This document shows, in pieces, positions 53,344-62,916 of a stretch of 64,000 nt of DNA. The translations under genes and the position numbers were made by a program. The notes below the pieces were generated by a model that did no database searches, had not been told where the DNA came from, and saw only the letters and a program-made list of their open reading frames with translations. Each line of letters starts with the position of its first letter. Position 1 is the stretch's first letter. Source of the DNA: a bacterium (GTDB lineage Bacteria > Bacillota > Bacilli > Lactobacillales > Streptococcaceae); NCBI GenBank assembly GCA_905221235.1, contig CAJNCJ010000003.1, positions 62,001 to 126,000 on the forward strand, given 5' to 3'.

Positions 53344-54717
53344 TTATTCGTCAAACATGCTTCCGATCAAGCCACGGAAACGATCTGCTAATTTCGGTTT
53401 ATTTTGTGAAGCTTGTTGGAAATCCGCCATTGGTTCTGTAGGCGCCACCGGCTCTACTTCTGGGGTAGGGGCTGGTTGAACAGGCGTTGATTGTACAAAC
53501 TGAGCTGTTTTCTGAATCATTCCCCCAAAACTAAGCGGTTGTTGGAATAATCCTTCATCACCCTTGACTGCTCGTTGAGCCAAGAGATGTACTTCTGTCA
53601 ATTGTCCCGCGAATTCTGATAGACTAATCACATGCGCAAAGGCTGGATTACGAATTCCAACTTGGTTTGGAACATAGAGTTTCACACGAACACCAAAAAC
53701 TTCTTGAGCAAGTTCCACAATACCCGGTAAAATAGCATTTCCACCAATCAAAACAATACCACCAGGAAGATCCAATAAATGTCTTCTGTCTAAGTCTTGT
53801 TTGATTTGTTCAAAAATATGCTTAATTCGTGCAGAAATAATCTCTGACAAGTAATTTTCTGTTACTTCAACAGGTTCTACTTCCCCGATCACTTCGACTT
53901 GGAATGTTTCTTTACTTGCGAGAGGAGGATAAGCCTCTCCATAGTTTAATTTCAAACCTTCGGCTAGTTTCTGTGATGTCTTCAAGACTTTAGAAATATC
54001 CTTAGTTACATAATCTCCGCCTTCTTGGAGAATATTGGTAAACTGGAGTTCTTGGTTACGGATTGTAGCGACAGTCGTTTGACCTGCCCCCATATCAATC
54101 ACTGTAGCACCAAATTCACGTTCACCTTCATTCAAAATAGATTGAACCATTGCTAGTGGTGAAATAATAATATTTTCAACCTGAACACCTGCACGTTCAA
54201 CTGTCTTACGCAGATTGTGCAAGATAGTACGAGGTCCTGTATAAAGTAAACCACGCATTTCAAGGCGAACCCCCATCATACCACGTGGGTCACGAATCCC
54301 TTGAAAACCATCCACAATAAATTCCTCAGGAATGAATGTGATAACTTCACGATCAGGTGTCATACTCTTTGTCAAAGCTGATTTGACAACATTTTCGACA
54401 TCTTGATCCATAATTTCCTTGGTATCAGATGTTACTGGAATCATTCCTTGAGTTGGTTCTACCTGTAAGAGATTAGCTGGTAAACCAACATTCACTGATT
54501 TAATTGAGATGCCTGCTTTTTCTTCTGCTTGGGAAATTGCTGATTTGATAGCAGTTGCTGCTGCATCAATATCAACAATAATTCCATCCTTTACACCTTT
54601 ACTTTTGGCATTACTCACGCCAATTACATTTAATTCACCATTTCTCTGCTCGGCTACAAGCACCTTGACAGAGCTTGTTCCAATATCTAGACCTGTAAAA
54701 AAGCCTTCTCTAGCCAT
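53344..54717 (-). CDS. ftsA: Cell-division protein FtsA
   Basis: A 457-residue actin-like protein that tethers FtsZ to membrane. Phosphate motifs TGLDIGTSSVKVLVAE and VIDMGAGQTTVA and the adenosine motif LIGGNAILPGI are present; the C-terminal amphipathic helix KLADRFRGLIGSMF anchors it. First gene of the ftsA-ftsZ-ylmE-sepF-ylmG-ylmH-divIVA cluster. Confidence 0.97.
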   Translation of the reverse strand: MAREGFFTGLDIGTSSVKVLVAEQRNGELNVIGVSNAKSKGVKDGIIVDIDAAATAIKSAISQAEEKAGISIKSVNVGLPANLLQVEPTQGMIPVTSDTKEIMDQDVENVVKSALTKSMTPDREVITFIPEEFIVDGFQGIRDPRGMMGVRLEMRGLLYTGPRTILHNLRKTVERAGVQVENIIISPLAMVQSILNEGEREFGATVIDMGAGQTTVATIRNQELQFTNILQEGGDYVTKDISKVLKTSQKLAEGLKLNYGEAYPPLASKETFQVEVIGEVEPVEVTENYLSEIISARIKHIFEQIKQDLDRRHLLDLPGGIVLIGGNAILPGIVELAQEVFGVRVKLYVPNQVGIRNPAFAHVISLSEFAGQLTEVHLLAQRAVKGDEGLFQQPLSFGGMIQKTAQFVQSTPVQPAPTPEVEPVAPTEPMADFQQASQNKPKLADRFRGLIGSMFDE

Positions 54718-54798
54718 TACATCGCATCCTCTCTATCTTCCAAGTTTCTAACTTCGTAATATTCAATAGCTAAACGTAGGCATAGCTATTCACAGAAT

Positions 54799-54807
54799 AT
54801 TATAACA
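54799..54807 (-). promoter_or_regulatory. ftsA promoter (extended -10)
   Basis: On the minus strand TGTTATAAT lies about 85 bases upstream of the ftsA start; no strong -35. Confidence 0.5.
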
Positions 54808-54917
54808 CAAAAAATCTCATCGTGCTCAGTTTTTTCCTAAATTTACTAGCCAATTTTTTAGTTTTTCTGTTCAGAAATTCATTCACTGTAAACTTTGTCA
54901 ACAATCTGTCTATTGTA

Positions 54918-54951
54918 CAAAAAAGAAAGCTCATTTCTAAGCTTTCTTTGC
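54918..54951 (-). terminator. Terminator of the YwaF-like gene
   Basis: On the minus strand GAAAGCTTAG and its complement with a T-run; the stem overlaps the stop codon at 54937. Confidence 0.7.
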
Positions 54952-55641
54952 AATCATTTTTTCTGCTTCTTGTTCTAAAAATAGTTCCAAAATTTTCTTT
55001 GTCAATGTAATCGCCGCTGACAAGGCCAGGGAAACGATTAAATAATTAGCTACTAAGCCGTGATCTCCAACCAATGGCGGTTTTGTCAAAAATCCATAAT
55101 CACCACCTGTTACCAAATTGACCACAAAAATCAAGGCATTTAGTCCAAAGGTCATAAGAAAAATTCCTTTCACATCCAGTAATCGCGCATTATACTGTCT
55201 CAAGAGATAAACTAGAGAGTTCCCCAAGAGAGCTAAGTGGCCAAAGATAAAGGATAAAATCGCAATATGCGGGAATGGATAAGGATCTGGCACTGGATAA
55301 ACAAAGGCTGCTAATGTCCCAAATGTTCCTAGTAATGCAAAATACTGCCTATATTTTGACTGACCAGGAAGCAAAAGTACCACAAACATGGCCATACGGC
55401 AATGGTAAAAGGGTAAGCTTTCTGATAGTGGCATATGGTTGACCCCATACCAACCATAAAGAAGGATCAACTGAACTGCCTGTAAAATCTGGAAAAATCG
55501 TTGATAACCCTTCTTTTCACGATAACGATAGGCTGTATAAAAGGTCAAAGCCAAGAGTGTAAATATACTGATATACCAAAAAAGGTCAAATTGGGGTGGC
55601 TCTGTTGCTTGGGGCGTAAAGAAAATATCCCATAAATTCAT
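54937..55641 (-). CDS. YwaF/TMEM164-like integral membrane protein
   Basis: A 234-residue protein with about seven hydrophobic segments. The YwaF pattern is visible: the block LPFYHCRMAMFVVLL (conserved His and Cys), FPHIAILSFIFGHLALL and the C-terminal LVANYLIVSLALSA. The role of these proteins in bacteria is not known. It lies between ftsA and murF and has its own terminator. Confidence 0.85.
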   Translation of the reverse strand: MNLWDIFFTPQATEPPQFDLFWYISIFTLLALTFYTAYRYREKKGYQRFFQILQAVQLILLYGWYGVNHMPLSESLPFYHCRMAMFVVLLLPGQSKYRQYFALLGTFGTLAAFVYPVPDPYPFPHIAILSFIFGHLALLGNSLVYLLRQYNARLLDVKGIFLMTFGLNALIFVVNLVTGGDYGFLTKPPLVGDHGLVANYLIVSLALSAAITLTKKILELFLEQEAEKMIAKKA

Positions 55642-55735
55642 CTAGTCTTCCTCATGATTCAAAATTTTCCTGCATTTTATTATACCATGCTATCTGTCAA
55701 AAATGGATTTAGAAATACGTAAATGTTTGACAAAA

Positions 55736-57109
55736 TTACTTGGCTTCATTTTCTAAACTTTCTACCAACTTGGCTAGATTCATAGAGTTAGAGCCTTTGA
55801 GTAGGATTTGGTCGTGGACTCCTAAGCTTTCCTTGACCTGCTTGACTAGGTCTTCAAATTGGTCTTGGTCTTCTGTTTTCTTGAAGTAGTAAACGTGGCC
55901 AATTGGGAACATTTGACTGGCCAATTGGGCTAATTCAGCAATGTCTTCTCCATAGAAAATAACGGTATCCAGCACATCTGGCGAAAGACTCAAAATCATC
56001 TGGTTATGAAGTTGAACAGACTGGTCACCAAGTTCCTTCATATCCGCCAAGACAGCGATTTTTTTGCCACCTTCATTGGCTGGAATGGCAGAGAAAGTCT
56101 CTAAAATCAGCTTCATAGCAGTTGGATTGGCATTATACACATCTGATAGAATATCTGCACCATTGGCTGCTTTCTTCCACTCAGTACGGTTACGCGTCAA
56201 TTCAAGTTTTTGGAAGGCCTTATGAATTTGTTCCTCAGTCACTCCTTCTTGCAAGGCAACATAGGATGCAATCATAGCATTAGTGGCATTGTACTTACCA
56301 GTCACTGGCAAATCAAGGACTTGTTCCAAGAAATTAGCCTTAAATGTCAGACTATCCTTGCGCTCAACCAAGTCGGTAATTTCCAGCTCTGCTCCTTGCC
56401 CAAAACGGACCACCTTTTTATCAGTTGGCAAGTAGTCCTCTACAATAGGGTCAGCTGGCGCTAAAAGCAAGGAACCAGATGCCATCCCGTCTGCAATTTG
56501 CATTTTTCCTTTAGCAATCTCAGAACGATCTTTGAAAAAGGCCAAATGAGCCTCTCCAACCAAGGTCACGATGGCTGTTTTTGGACGAGCCAATTCTGAC
56601 AAGAGATGAATATCTCCCAAGTGATCCTGCCCCATCTCCAAGACCAACTTTTCTGTTCCTTCAGGCATATGGAGAACTGTGTAAGGAAGACCTATCTCGT
56701 TATTGTAGTTTCCTTGAGTTTTGTAGGTTTTGTAGGTTGTTGATAGCAAGTGCGCCAACATATCCTTGGTCGTTGTCTTACCATTTGAACCCGTAACTGC
56801 AAAGACATCAACAGCTGTTTTCTCAAGATAGTAGGCAGCTAGTTGTTGAAAGGCAGTCAACACATCATCAACTAGAATGTAGGGATGATTTGCAACTTCT
56901 TTCTCAGACAGGGTTACAGAAGCACCATTTTCAAAGGCTGTTTCGATAAAGTCATGACCATCACGCGCACCTTTTAGAGGCACAAACAAGTCCCCTGTCG
57001 TAATCAAACGACTGTCAAACTCAGCCTTTTCTAACTGAGCATCTGCAAAAAGACTAACATCATTTTTAGCTCCGACAACTTGGGCCACTTCATGAATTGT
57101 TAATTTCAT
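55736..57109 (-). CDS. murF: UDP-MurNAc-tripeptide-D-alanyl-D-alanine ligase
   Basis: A 457-residue cytoplasmic ligase, the last step of UDP-MurNAc-pentapeptide synthesis. The ATP-binding motif VTGSNGKTTTKDML is near residue 105, the Mur middle-domain block QGNYNNEIGLP near 135, and DVYNANPTAM near 325. Together with Ddl just upstream it sets the D-Ala-D-Ala end of the wall precursor. Confidence 0.96.
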   Translation of the reverse strand: MKLTIHEVAQVVGAKNDVSLFADAQLEKAEFDSRLITTGDLFVPLKGARDGHDFIETAFENGASVTLSEKEVANHPYILVDDVLTAFQQLAAYYLEKTAVDVFAVTGSNGKTTTKDMLAHLLSTTYKTYKTQGNYNNEIGLPYTVLHMPEGTEKLVLEMGQDHLGDIHLLSELARPKTAIVTLVGEAHLAFFKDRSEIAKGKMQIADGMASGSLLLAPADPIVEDYLPTDKKVVRFGQGAELEITDLVERKDSLTFKANFLEQVLDLPVTGKYNATNAMIASYVALQEGVTEEQIHKAFQKLELTRNRTEWKKAANGADILSDVYNANPTAMKLILETFSAIPANEGGKKIAVLADMKELGDQSVQLHNQMILSLSPDVLDTVIFYGEDIAELAQLASQMFPIGHVYYFKKTEDQDQFEDLVKQVKESLGVHDQILLKGSNSMNLAKLVESLENEAK

Positions 57110-57193
57110 TTCTACTCCTTTAAAAAGGGTTGAAGTCCGAGAACTCTAGTCACCTTGCAGTGATGATTCTGGCTTCTACCCTCTCTTTCATTT

Positions 57194-58237
57194 TTATAGC
57201 AAATGCGCTTCGCGCTTGTCAAAACTTTGCTTAGCAAGATCAACCAAATGCTCAATTAGGTCTGGGTAGCTGATTCCCATATTGTCCCAAAGTAATGGAT
57301 ACATAGACCACTGGGTGAAACCTGGCATGGTATTAAGCTCGTTTAGGAAAATCTCTCCCTTATCTGTATAGAAGAAATCGCAACGAGATAGACCAAGACC
57401 ACCAATCGCACGGAAGGCCGTTTCTGCATTTTGACGCATAACAGCTACCACATCATCACTGATTTTGGCTGGAATGTCCATGGTAATCTTGTTATCAATA
57501 TACTTGGCATCGTAGTCATAAAAGTCAACATCCTTGACAACTTCTCCTGGCAACGTGCTCTTGACATCGTAGTTACCCAAGAGACCAACCTCGATTTCAC
57601 GGGCATTCACTCCTTGCTCAACCAAGACACGACTATCATATTGGAAGGCAAGTTTCAAGGCTTGACGGAGTTCTTCTTGATTTTCAGACTTAGAAATACC
57701 GACACTTGAACCCATGTTTGACGGCTTCGTGAAGACTGGATAAGTCAATTTTTCTTCCACTTCAGCAATTTTAGCAGTCACATCATCACCTTCAACGATA
57801 GCCACATAAGGAACTTGGGCAATGCCAGCAGATTCTAAAACACGCTTGGTCGTGATTTTATCCATGGCAAGACTGGATGACAAGATGTTACAGCCGACAT
57901 AAGGCATTTTCAAAACTTCCAAGAATCCTTGAACAGAGCCATCTTCTCCCATTGGACCATGAAGGACTGGAAAGACCACTGCACCTTCTTCGTAAATAGC
58001 ACTTGGTGCAACCTGCTTATCCCAATCAATGGTCGCATTGGTCATGAGACGGTCCTCTTGACCTGGAGTCTGACTAAATTCCTGCGTTTTGATAAAGTCA
58101 CCTGACTGGCTGATAAAGAAAGTCTTGACTGTGAAACGATCGTAATTGATCGCACGCATGACACTTTCCGCTGAAAGAACAGAGACTTCGCGTTCCGCAC
58201 TCCGTCCACCATATAAAAGAATAATCGTTTGTTTCAT
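57194..58237 (-). CDS. ddl: D-alanine-D-alanine ligase
   Basis: A 347-residue ATP-grasp ligase. The family markers are [19 protein letters not shown] at the N-terminus, [32 protein letters not shown], the metal ligands in [15 protein letters not shown] and the omega-loop region [10 protein letters not shown], which carries the Tyr-Asp-Tyr of D-Ala-type (not vancomycin-type) ligases. It precedes murF by 84 bases on the same strand. Confidence 0.96.
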   Translation of the reverse strand: MKQTIILLYGGRSAEREVSVLSAESVMRAINYDRFTVKTFFISQSGDFIKTQEFSQTPGQEDRLMTNATIDWDKQVAPSAIYEEGAVVFPVLHGPMGEDGSVQGFLEVLKMPYVGCNILSSSLAMDKITTKRVLESAGIAQVPYVAIVEGDDVTAKIAEVEEKLTYPVFTKPSNMGSSVGISKSENQEELRQALKLAFQYDSRVLVEQGVNAREIEVGLLGNYDVKSTLPGEVVKDVDFYDYDAKYIDNKITMDIPAKISDDVVAVMRQNAETAFRAIGGLGLSRCDFFYTDKGEIFLNELNTMPGFTQWSMYPLLWDNMGISYPDLIEHLVDLAKQSFDKREAHLL

Positions 58238-58335
58238 ATTATTTGTCCTAATTCTACTAGAATACTCACTCTTTAGTATATCATATTTGCTTGGTTTTTT
58301 AAAACTTGAACCTGATACTGGTCTTCAAGAAATCT

Positions 58336-58368
58336 AAAAAGAGACCGATAAAAAAACTGTCGGTCTCC
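58336..58368 (-). terminator. Terminator of the recR transcription unit
   Basis: On the minus strand GGAGACCGA and TCGGTCTC pair around a T-rich loop and are followed by TTTTT. Confidence 0.8.
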
Positions 58369-58412
58369 GTGATTTTTGTATAAATGAATTTGAGTTTGTT
58401 AATTGTCTACAT

Positions 58413-59009
58413 TTACAACTCTGTTCGATTTTCAATCGCTCGTAAGAGTGTGACTTCGTCCGCATACTCAATATCTGCCCCCACAGCGAGACCTCGCGCC
58501 AGGCGAGTGACCTTGATCCCAGCTGGCTTGAGCAGACGCGAAAGATACATAGAAGTCGCTTCCCCATCTGCTGTGGCATTGGTTGCTACGATTACCTCTG
58601 AAACCTCACTATCCATAAGACGAGTCATGAGACTCTTAAGATTGATATCATCTGGACTGATGCCATTCATGGGGGAAATCAGGCCATGCAAAACATGATA
58701 GAGTCCATGATATTCTTGGATATTTTCCATGGCCGCCACATCCCGACTATCCTCTAGCACCAAAATCGTTGTCTGGTCACGAGTCGGATCGGTACAGATA
58801 GAGCAAGGATCGTCATCAGTCAAACGACCACAGATTGAACAATAGGTCAGCTCTCTCTTAGCAGAAAGGAGATTTTTTGCAAATTCATTGACATCGTCAT
58901 CAGACATCCCAATCGTATAAAAGGCCAGACGCGTGGCCGTCTTAATCCCGATACCTGGTAACTTGGAATAACTGTCAATCAGCTTGGCAATAGGTGTTGG
59001 ATAAAGCAT
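58413..59009 (-). CDS. recR: Recombination protein RecR
   Basis: A 198-residue protein of the RecFOR pathway, loading RecA at gaps. The helix-hairpin-helix motif [15 protein letters not shown], the zinc site [16 protein letters not shown] and the Toprim segment [15 protein letters not shown] are present. It begins 10 bases after the pbp2B stop, so the two are co-transcribed. Confidence 0.96.
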   Translation of the reverse strand: MLYPTPIAKLIDSYSKLPGIGIKTATRLAFYTIGMSDDDVNEFAKNLLSAKRELTYCSICGRLTDDDPCSICTDPTRDQTTILVLEDSRDVAAMENIQEYHGLYHVLHGLISPMNGISPDDINLKSLMTRLMDSEVSEVIVATNATADGEATSMYLSRLLKPAGIKVTRLARGLAVGADIEYADEVTLLRAIENRTEL

Positions 59010-59019
59010 AAATTCCTTT

Positions 59020-61062
59020 CTAGTTCATTGGATGGTATTTTTGATACAGATTGATAATGTCACGCGCAATGGAAGGTCCTACACCATTTGTTAGATTGGT
59101 ATTATGAGGAAAGACCACTGCAACAGCGATTTGAGGATTATCAGATGGAGCATAGGCCACCGCATTGGTATTGGTTGCTTGCTGACCATCTGCCACATAG
59201 CTTTCGGCTGTACCCGTTTTTCCGCTAATGGATACCAAGGCACCATTTGAAAAGGCACGTCCAGTTGTCAATCCACTAGTCCCATGAGCAACCTGATAAA
59301 AACCTTGATGCAAGACACTCATATCGGAGTCGGATATATTGACCTTATTCATCTCTGTCGGTTGCAGTTGCTGAATCAAGTCGCCCAGTCCTCCCTTATC
59401 ATTATTACCATAAATGCCTTCAACAATACGAGGAGCCACACGAACACCATCATTTGCAATAGTTGCTACATACTGAGCCAACTGCATCGGCGTATAGTTA
59501 TCAAACTGCCCAAAGGCATTGGTGATGAAATTGGCAAAGTTATACTCTTTGGGAATAAATCCAGTAGATTCATCTGGTAGGTCAATCCCGGTCGCAGACC
59601 CCAAGCCATATTCGCCAAAGGTTGAACGCAATTTACCCATAGCAGACTCTAGATTGCTGGTGCCGACAAACATATTAGGTTGATAGGTCTGCCCCATAAG
59701 ACCTAAGGCTGTTTGGACCATATAAGTATTGGATGAATACTCTAGAGCTTGAACTGCCGTAATCGGCATTGGCCCAGAAAAGGCAGTATACCAAGAATTA
59801 ATTGGGGCTGAACCTTGAAAGACAATGGACTGGTCTGTCAAGGTCTGGTTTCCTGACAAGACTCCATTTTCCCAACCGGAACTGATGGTTGCGGCCTTAA
59901 CAACCGAACCCGGGACAAAGACATTGGTTACCGTTCCCAAGGAATCCGGCGTCAACTCTCCCGTTTTCAGGTCATGTTTGATCCCTGACATGGATAACAC
60001 AGCACCTGTTTTTGGATTAAGGGCGACTGCATACACACCTTCCGAATACTTAGCTCCACCATTTCCCAACTCTGAATTGAAATAACTTTTCAGCAAAGCA
60101 TCCACGCTATCTTGGAAGGCCAAATCAATGGTCAGTTTAATATTATTCCCTTTGGTACCATCTTCGATATTTTCGACACTTTCCATGTTACCGTACTTAT
60201 CTAGATGAATTTCCTTCACTGAGCGTTTACCTTGCAAGGTTTCCTCGTATTGCTTTTCTAGATAAGAAGTCCCCACACGGTCATTTAGAGAATAACCTTT
60301 TTTAAGATAGGCATCTGCTTCTTCCGCTGGGAGACCAGCTTTTTCACTGGATACACTTCCTACTATAGAAGAAAGGGAAGTCTCTAAAACTTTTCGATCC
60401 CATGAAGTTGAAATACTGACACCGGGTAATTGTTTCGAAGCAGAGGCAATCAGAGCAATCTGGGTATCTGTCAAGGCATCTGTCACAATGGTTCCTGTCG
60501 CAAAGTTTCCAACGGCATTTAACTGACTAAAAAGATAGATTTCTTTCTTTTCATCCTCTGTATAGTTTAGTTGACTCGCTTGAACGCTATCGACCGCATT
60601 GTTATACAGTTCTGATTCGGATAGACGATTGCCATCTGAATCCAAGCGTTTCTCACTTGGGAGAGCCTCTACTGTTTTTTTATAGATTTCAGGATCAGCC
60701 AAATAGTAATCTGCCAACTGGCGTTCTGTCAAATTTGGTGAAGTGATGCTCACATATCCCAGTAACTGACTAGCGATTTCTTTCAGATCTTTAGCCGTCA
60801 TTTTATTACTACGCGTAAAGGAAACAACCTGCTTTAAAGTATTTTCTACCAAAGGTTTTCCACTAGCATCATAGATTTCCCCACGGGCAGAACTGGTTGT
60901 GACCTTGGTCTGACTAGCTGAGGCTAGCTTTTTTTCGTAAAAATCCTTGTTCAAAACCTGCATATACAACAAACGACCAATAATGGTCATAAAAAGTAAA
61001 ATGACGATTGAAAACAATAAATTAAGCCGAATCGGAATCGAATGGCTGTTAAATTTTCTCAT
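59020..61062 (-). CDS. pbp2B: Penicillin-binding protein 2B (class B transpeptidase)
   Basis: A 680-residue membrane-anchored septal/peripheral transpeptidase, with one helix (about 17-38), a dimerisation domain and the penicillin-binding domain. The active-site motifs are at the pneumococcal positions: Ser386 in SVVK, SSN at 443-445 and KTG in SGKTGTAE. I start at ATG 61062 (MRKFNSHS), giving the standard length. Position 446 is Thr, as in susceptible alleles, but position 476 is Gly, where pneumococcal reference alleles have Glu. recR follows. Confidence 0.96.
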   Translation of the reverse strand: MRKFNSHSIPIRLNLLFSIVILLFMTIIGRLLYMQVLNKDFYEKKLASASQTKVTTSSARGEIYDASGKPLVENTLKQVVSFTRSNKMTAKDLKEIASQLLGYVSITSPNLTERQLADYYLADPEIYKKTVEALPSEKRLDSDGNRLSESELYNNAVDSVQASQLNYTEDEKKEIYLFSQLNAVGNFATGTIVTDALTDTQIALIASASKQLPGVSISTSWDRKVLETSLSSIVGSVSSEKAGLPAEEADAYLKKGYSLNDRVGTSYLEKQYEETLQGKRSVKEIHLDKYGNMESVENIEDGTKGNNIKLTIDLAFQDSVDALLKSYFNSELGNGGAKYSEGVYAVALNPKTGAVLSMSGIKHDLKTGELTPDSLGTVTNVFVPGSVVKAATISSGWENGVLSGNQTLTDQSIVFQGSAPINSWYTAFSGPMPITAVQALEYSSNTYMVQTALGLMGQTYQPNMFVGTSNLESAMGKLRSTFGEYGLGSATGIDLPDESTGFIPKEYNFANFITNAFGQFDNYTPMQLAQYVATIANDGVRVAPRIVEGIYGNNDKGGLGDLIQQLQPTEMNKVNISDSDMSVLHQGFYQVAHGTSGLTTGRAFSNGALVSISGKTGTAESYVADGQQATNTNAVAYAPSDNPQIAVAVVFPHNTNLTNGVGPSIARDIINLYQKYHPMN

Positions 61063-61101
61063 ACAAATCAGTCTCATTTCTAACTTAAAATCTTACTCTT
61101 C

Positions 61102-61132
61102 ATTGTACCATAATTTGAGCAGAAAATTATGG
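61102..61132 (-). promoter_or_regulatory. pbp2B promoter with perfect inverted repeat
   Basis: On the minus strand the extended -10 TGGTACAAT (61102-61110) follows the inverted repeat CCATAATTT-N7-AAATTATGG (61108-61132). The repeat overlaps the spacer and the TG element; it could be an operator. Confidence 0.55.
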
Positions 61133-61198
61133 AAAAGAAAGAAGCTTTTTTCGTTTTTACGGTAAGATACGTTTTTATTTATTCATCCCTATATTATA

Positions 61199-61207
61199 TG
61201 TTATAAT
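61199..61207 (+). promoter_or_regulatory. Promoter of the RpiR-type regulator gene
   Basis: Extended -10 TGTTATAAT, 63 bases before the ATG; the -35 is weak. Confidence 0.5.
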
Positions 61208-61269
61208 GAATGTAAAAGTTCAATAATCTAGTCTTTTTCCAATACGACTCATTTAAAGGAGCCTTCCCT

Positions 61270-62121
61270 ATGGACAAACCAGATATCGCAACTGTCATTG
61301 ATTCACATTTTGAAGAAATGACAGACCTCGAGCAAGAAATCGCTCGCTATTTTTTGCAAGCTGAAACGATTACAGATGATTTATCTTCTCAACAAGTCAC
61401 CCAAAAATTACATATCTCCCAAGCTGCTTTGACTCGCTTTGCTAAAAAGTGTGGCTTTACTGGCTACCGAGAATTTATTTTCCAATACCAACATCAGGCA
61501 GAAAATCAAGCCAACCAAGTCTCCAAACACAGTCCACTGACCAAACGAGTCCTCAGAAGTTATAGCAATATGAGGGAACAAACACAAGACTTGATTGACG
61601 AAGTCCAACTAGAGCGAATTGCCCAGCTAATCGAAGATGCTGAGCGTGTCTACTTCTTCGGAACAGGGAGTTCTGGCCTTGTCGCTCGTGAAATGAAATT
61701 GCGTTTCATGCGTCTGGGTGTGGTCTGCGAGGCCTTGACCGACCAAGACGGTTTTGCTTGGACGACCAGCATTATGGATGAGAATTGTCTCGTACTCGGT
61801 TTCTCACTTTCTGGCACAACTCCTTCTATTTTAGACAGTCTATTAGACGCTAAGGAGATGGGGGCAAAGACTGTACTCTTTTCAAGTGTTCCCAATAAAG
61901 ATAGCCAGACCTATACAGAGACTGTTCTTGTTGCTAGCCACAGCCAATCTTCCTACATCCAACGAATATCCGCTCAACTTCCAATGCTCTTCTTTATCGA
62001 TTTGATCTATGCCTACTTTTTAGAAATCAATCGTGAAAACAAGGAAAAAATCTTTAATAGCTATTGGGAAAATAAGAAACTAAACGGCTATCGTAGACAA
62101 AAACGTATCAGAAAATCCTAG
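61270..62121 (+). CDS. RpiR/MurR-family regulator, probable sialic acid catabolism regulator
   Basis: A 283-residue regulator with an N-terminal RpiR helix-turn-helix (residues 20-75, QQVTQKLHISQAALTRFAKKCGFTGYREF) and a C-terminal SIS sugar-phosphate-binding domain (YFFGTGSSGLVAREM, LGFSLSGTTPSI). It faces the ROK kinase and sialate lyase genes, so control of amino-sugar catabolism is the likely role (NanR type in pneumococcus, from memory). Its stop codon TAG lies inside a palindrome that is duplicated on the far side of the toxin-antitoxin insert. Confidence 0.88.
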   Translation: MDKPDIATVIDSHFEEMTDLEQEIARYFLQAETITDDLSSQQVTQKLHISQAALTRFAKKCGFTGYREFIFQYQHQAENQANQVSKHSPLTKRVLRSYSNMREQTQDLIDEVQLERIAQLIEDAERVYFFGTGSSGLVAREMKLRFMRLGVVCEALTDQDGFAWTTSIMDENCLVLGFSLSGTTPSILDSLLDAKEMGAKTVLFSSVPNKDSQTYTETVLVASHSQSSYIQRISAQLPMLFFIDLIYAYFLEINRENKEKIFNSYWENKKLNGYRRQKRIRKS

Positions 62122-62146
62122 TTTGGCTCAGCCAAACTAGGATTTT
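62110..62146. repeat. Duplicated terminator, left copy
   Basis: A 37-base sequence containing the palindrome AATCCTAGTTTGGCT and its complement matches 62880-62916 at 34 positions in the same orientation. It acts as terminator for the RpiR-type gene, whose stop codon is inside it. The pair flanks the toxin-antitoxin genes. Confidence 0.85.
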
Positions 62147-62182
62147 TATTCATCACCAAACATCCCTCTTCTAGATTATGAA

Positions 62183-62533
62183 TTAGTCGTATCTTGACTT
62201 AGTCTTAAATAATTTCATATAATCACTTTTTGAAGGGAGTAAATAAGCAAGTCTGACAGTATCCTCAACAATTGTATATAATACGATGTAATCCTTACTC
62301 AAGGTCAATCCTCGCGTTTGGTAGTGAGGATCTAATTTTTTACCAAATTTTTCATCAGCATCAAATCCAGCTTGGGGGAAAATTTCTAGCCGATTAATAT
62401 CTTTTCTAATATTGGCTACTTTTCGTCTCGCAGCCTCTACAGAACCAATTTCCTCCGCTATATACTGATATATTTTATCCAGACTATCAATCACTCTAGG
62501 AGAATACAAAATCCTATATCTTTTATAATTCAT
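62183..62533 (-). CDS. RelE/ParE-family toxin
   Basis: A 116-residue type II toxin of the RelE/ParE superfamily: YRILYSPRVIDSLDKIYQYI at the N-terminus, AARRKVANIRKDINRLEIFPQAG in the helical pair and RGLTLSKDYIVLYTIVED before the final strands. The sequence does not decide between an mRNA-cutting RelE and a gyrase-acting ParE. It overlaps the antitoxin gene by 11 bases, so translation is coupled. Confidence 0.87.
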   Translation of the reverse strand: MNYKRYRILYSPRVIDSLDKIYQYIAEEIGSVEAARRKVANIRKDINRLEIFPQAGFDADEKFGKKLDPHYQTRGLTLSKDYIVLYTIVEDTVRLAYLLPSKSDYMKLFKTKSRYD

Positions 62534-62810
62534 AGCGTGTCACGACATCCTCATCTGTCAAGTAATTTCCAGCCTCAATCTTGGCATAACTTTCTTGAAC
62601 TTCTGCTTGTAATTGCCTAAATAAATACTCCTTCTCCAATTCCTCTTCACTCAGTAAATCTACTTCATTTGTTACGGCAACATTCTTTAAAAATAATCTT
62701 AGTGCTGATGAAAGAGAGAGATTTTTTTCTTTTAACACTTCCATGGCATCATTTACTAATTCTCTATTAGCTTGGAAGGTCACAACTTTACTTGAATTTG
62801 CTATAGCCAT
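62523..62810 (-). CDS. RelB/DinJ-family antitoxin
   Basis: A 95-residue antitoxin. The N-terminal ribbon-helix-helix (KVVTFQANRELVNDAMEVLKEKNLSLSSALRLFL) should bind the operon's operator, and the acidic C-terminal part (EEELEKEYLFRQLQAEV) should wrap the toxin. It is the first gene of the pair, with AAAGGAA before the ATG and a promoter at 62840-62867. Confidence 0.88.
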   Translation of the reverse strand: MAIANSSKVVTFQANRELVNDAMEVLKEKNLSLSSALRLFLKNVAVTNEVDLLSEEELEKEYLFRQLQAEVQESYAKIEAGNYLTDEDVVTRYEL

Positions 62811-62839
62811 TTTATATAATTCCTTTATATATTTTCTTT

Positions 62840-62867
62840 ATTATCTCACAATTATAAAGAAAGTCAA
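62840..62867 (-). promoter_or_regulatory. Toxin-antitoxin promoter
   Basis: On the minus strand -35 TTGACT, spacer 16, -10 GATAAT, 30 bases upstream of the antitoxin ATG. Confidence 0.75.
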
Positions 62868-62879
62868 GGGAACTTGATT

Positions 62880-62916
62880 AGAAAATCCTAGTTTGGCTGG
62901 GCCAAACTAGGATTGT
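62880..62916. repeat. Duplicated terminator, right copy
   Basis: Near-identical copy of 62110-62146, also palindromic. The stop codon of the ROK kinase gene (62907-62909 read on the minus strand) lies inside it. Confidence 0.85.

Noticed and set aside
62183-62810. Prophage or integrative element as carrier of the toxin-antitoxin genes
   Set aside because: No integrase, tRNA target or phage gene is nearby and the insert is under 800 bases.
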